Shown: piece after piece, positions 61,656 through 64,000 of the stretch
Numbering within the stretch: the first letter of the stretch is position 1
Layout: every line of letters begins with the position of its first letter
From: Brevundimonas albigilva
GTDB taxonomy: Bacteria > Pseudomonadota > Alphaproteobacteria > Caulobacterales > Caulobacteraceae
Reading direction: 5' to 3'
Assembly: GCF_023503965.1 (NCBI RefSeq)
Contig: NZ_CP097298.1
Coordinates: forward strand, 2,892,501-2,956,500
DNA: 64,000 bases
Made by a program: the position numbers and the translations under genes
The notes under the pieces: generated by a model
Databases searched by the model: none
The model's input: only the letters and a program-made list of their open reading frames with translations
What the model was told of the DNA's origin: nothing

Positions 61656-63159
61656 ATGAAGACCGAATCCGCCTCCGCCCGCGAAAACGAAACATCGCGC
61701 GACGCGCCCTGGCCGCCGCCCGCCTGGGGGTGGACCATTCGGTGGTCGCCCTGTCGGTCTATGACAACGGCGGGCTGACCGGCCGATATCTGATGATGAC
61801 GGTGATCTCGGCGGCGATCGCGGCGCTGGGGCTGATGCTGGGGTCGCCGGCGGTGGTGATTGGGGCCATGCTGGTCTCGCCGATGATGGGGCCGATCGTG
61901 GCGCTGGGCTTTTCCCTGGCGCTGCTGGACTGGGAAGAGCTGAAGCGGGCGGTCAAGGCGCTGGCGGTCGGCGTCGGCCTGGCCCTGGCGGTGGCCATAC
62001 TGCTGACCCTGCTGTCGCCGCTGAAGGAGCCGACCAGCGAGATCCTGGCGCGGACGCGGCCCAACTTCTTCGACCTGCTGATCGCCGTCTTCTCGGGCGT
62101 CGCCGGCGCCTACGCCGTGATCCGGCAAAGGGGGAAACCATCATCGGCGTGGCCATCGCCACCGCCCTGATGCCGCCGGTGGCCACCGTGGGGTTCGGCC
62201 TGGGCACCGGCGACCTGCGGATCGCGGGCGGCGCGGTCTTCCTGTTCATGACCAACCTGGTGGCCATCGCCCTGGCCGCGACGCTGACGGCGGGCTTCTA
62301 CGGCTTTCGGCCCCGCCTGCTGGAACGGCCTGCGCCGTGGCGGGGCGTGGCGGTGGTGGTGGTCTTCGTGCTGCTGTCGATCCCGCTGGCGCTGTCGCTG
62401 CGCTCGATCGGGCTGGAGAGCCGGGCCACGGCCGAGACGCGGCTGGCGGTCAACGACATCTTCTCCGGCGCCGACTCGCGCGTGACTCTGCTGGACGCGC
62501 GGGCGGACGGCGACAAGGTCACGGTCTCGGCCCTGGTCAGCACGCGCGCCCTGGTCGCCGACGCCCAGGCGCGTCTGCAGGAACGGCTGACCGCCGCGCT
62601 GCACGTGCCGGTCGAGGCGACGCTGGACCAGATCGTCGTCGCCGATCCCCAGGCCGCGGCCCGCGCCGTCCAGGCCAGCGCCGCCTCCGCGCCGGACCCG
62701 GTGGCGGCCCTGCGCGGCCGGCTGTCGGACTCGGTCCCCTTCGCCACCGACGCCCTTATGGTGGACGGGGAGGGGCGCCGGGCGGTGGTGCTGCTGCGGC
62801 CCGACGCGGGGCTGGACCTGTCCAGCGCCTTCGCCCTGGAGAAGGCCTTGAGAGCCAAGTTCGAGGGCGTGGACGTCTGGGTCACGCCGCCGCTGGAGGG
62901 AATGGAGACGGTCGATCTGGCCGACGCCGACGCCCGCGCCCAAGCCGCCTGGGCCCTGGCGCGCTGGCGGGCGCGGCCTCGCCTCCGGTTCTGCCGGCCC
63001 GATCCGGCCCCGGCGGTCGGGGAGGGCGAAACCGCCCCGCCGGACGCGCGCGAACGCTTCCTGGCCGAACTGGCGGCGACGGGCGTGTCGGTGGCGGCGG
63101 AAGACGGGCCGGCGTGTCGCGCCGGCGACCGCAACCTGGCGCGCATCGCCCTGACGTGA
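61656..63159 (+). pseudogene. DUF389 (TIGR00341-like) membrane protein, two frameshifts
   Basis: Three frames combine to about 500 aa. A short N-terminus (MKTESASARENE) shifts near 61692 into ARRALAAARLGVDHSVVALS, then LMLGSPAVVIGAMLVSPMMGPIVALG, the DUF389 hallmark; a second shift at AAAGGGGG near 62126 leads to ETIIGVAIATALMPPVATVGFGLG. Several hydrophobic helices are followed by a large soluble C-terminal domain (62400 on). The family's transport role is not established. It converges on aroC. Confidence 0.85.
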
Positions 63160-63163
63160 CGGC

Positions 63164-64000
63164 TCAGCCGACCTGGGCGCGATGCCGCAGGAAGGCGTCG
63201 GCCAGGACGCAGGCGGCCATCGCCTCCACCACCGGCACGGCGCGCAGAGCGACGCACGGGTCGTGGCGGCCCTTGGTGCGCAGGTCCGTCTCCTCGCCGT
63301 CGCGGGTGATGGTCTGGCGCGGCGTCAGGATGGAGGAGGTGGGCTTGAACGCCACCCGCGCCGTCACCGACTGTCCGGTCGAGATGCCGCCCAGCACGCC
63401 GCCCGCCTGGTTCGACAGGAAGACGGGCTGCCTGTTCAGGTCCAGCCGCATCTCGTCGGCGTTGTCCTCGCCCGACAGTTCCGCCGCGCCGAAGCCCGCG
63501 CCGATCTCGACCCCCTTGGCGGCGTTGATGGACATCAGGGCGGCGGCCAGTTCGGCGTCCAGCTTGCCATACAGAGGCGCGCCCCAGCCGGCGGGGACGC
63601 CGGTCGCCTCCAGCGCCACCACCGCGCCGATGGAGGAGCCGGCCTTGCGGACGCCGTCCAGATAGGCCTCCCAGTCCGGCACGACCTCGGCCGAGGCGGC
63701 GAACAGCGGGTTGCCGGGAACGGCGTCGAAGTCGATCGCTTCGGGCGCGATCCGGTGCGGGCCGATCTGGACCACGCCGGCGCGGATCTGCACGCCGTCG
63801 CCCAGGATGCGTCGCGCCACGGCCCCGGCGGCGACGCGGCTGGCGGTCTCGCGCGCCGACGACCGCCCGCCGCCGCGATGGTCGCGCACGCCGTATTTGG
63901 CCTGATAGGCGAAGTCCGCGTGGCCCGGCCGATAGGCGCGGGCGATCTCGCCATAGTCCTTGGACCGCTGGTCCTCGTTGCGGATCAGGATCGAGATCGG
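63164..64000 (-). CDS. aroC: Chorismate synthase, 3' portion (window edge)
   Basis: The frame runs unbroken from the window edge to the stop at 63164. Visible motifs are [88 protein letters not shown], and [17 protein letters not shown]. It makes chorismate from EPSP using reduced FMN. The first roughly 60-70 residues lie outside the window. Confidence 0.97.
   Translation of the reverse strand, partial: PISILIRNEDQRSKDYGEIARAYRPGHADFAYQAKYGVRDHRGGGRSSARETASRVAAGAVARRILGDGVQIRAGVVQIGPHRIAPEAIDFDAVPGNPLFAASAEVVPDWEAYLDGVRKAGSSIGAVVALEATGVPAGWGAPLYGKLDAELAAALMSINAAKGVEIGAGFGAAELSGEDNADEMRLDLNRQPVFLSNQAGGVLGGISTGQSVTARVAFKPTSSILTPRQTITRDGEETDLRTKGRHDPCVALRAVPVVEAMAACVLADAFLRHRAQVG

Overview
The window reads as a chromosome segment of an alphaproteobacterium, most likely Caulobacterales (Brevundimonas-like; inferred from the 23S-5S-tRNA-fMet order, the high GC of the right half and the gene families, not from a database search). 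It opens with the 3' end of a 23S rRNA gene, 5S rRNA and an initiator tRNA-Met gene.

From 1125 to 35199 the initiator tRNA is occupied by an integrated genomic island. Its 3' half is repeated at 35154-35199 beside a tyrosine integrase (33780-34943), and each copy is followed by its own hairpin terminator. The island is composite. Left part (1.2-13.6 kb): a defence cargo with a MucR/Ros-type regulator, a DpnII/MboI-like PD-(D/E)XK nuclease, a CHAT caspase-like protease divergent from two paralogous unknown genes, a SIR2-HerA pair, and a small XRE-controlled three-gene operon. At 13.68 kb lies a 3' tRNA-Lys remnant, an apparent scar of another integration. Middle part (14.1-30.8 kb): an aldehyde/electrophile stress cargo (LysR, DJ-1, glyoxalase, old yellow enzyme, SDR, ABM monooxygenase, HbpS-like protein, formaldehyde dehydrogenase, PfpI, UvrA2, frmR-frmA, quinone-reductase-like MDR, TetR, AKR, TMEM175 channel). 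Right end: an integrase remnant, a TetR gene, an IS1182-type element with long inverted repeats, an Excalibur protein and the integrase.

Right of attR (35.3-55.6 kb) is a molybdenum-hydroxylase block: two three-subunit xanthine-dehydrogenase/PaoABC-like operons flank moaA-moaD-moaE-moaB-moaC-moeA, a mocA-xdhC pair, modABC, and a LysR regulator with an aldo/keto reductase, a cupin, a carboxymuconolactone decarboxylase-like protein and an alcohol dehydrogenase. Copies of ATGAG-N5-CTCAT lie in several of these control regions and suggest one LysR-controlled regulon. Then come a LacI-type regulator and a DHDPS-family enzyme, both missing their N-termini and joined head to head, an NRAMP-like transporter with altered metal motifs, a porin, trxB, a DUF389 protein and the 3' part of aroC (cut by the window edge).

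More than twenty genes carry short indels, including housekeeping-type genes such as trxB, moaA, moaC and moaE, usually one missing base in a short homopolymer. This looks more like uncorrected long-read error than real decay, so 'pseudogene' entries should be read as 'frame broken in this sequence'. One XDH gene also holds a roughly 120-bp inverted segment.
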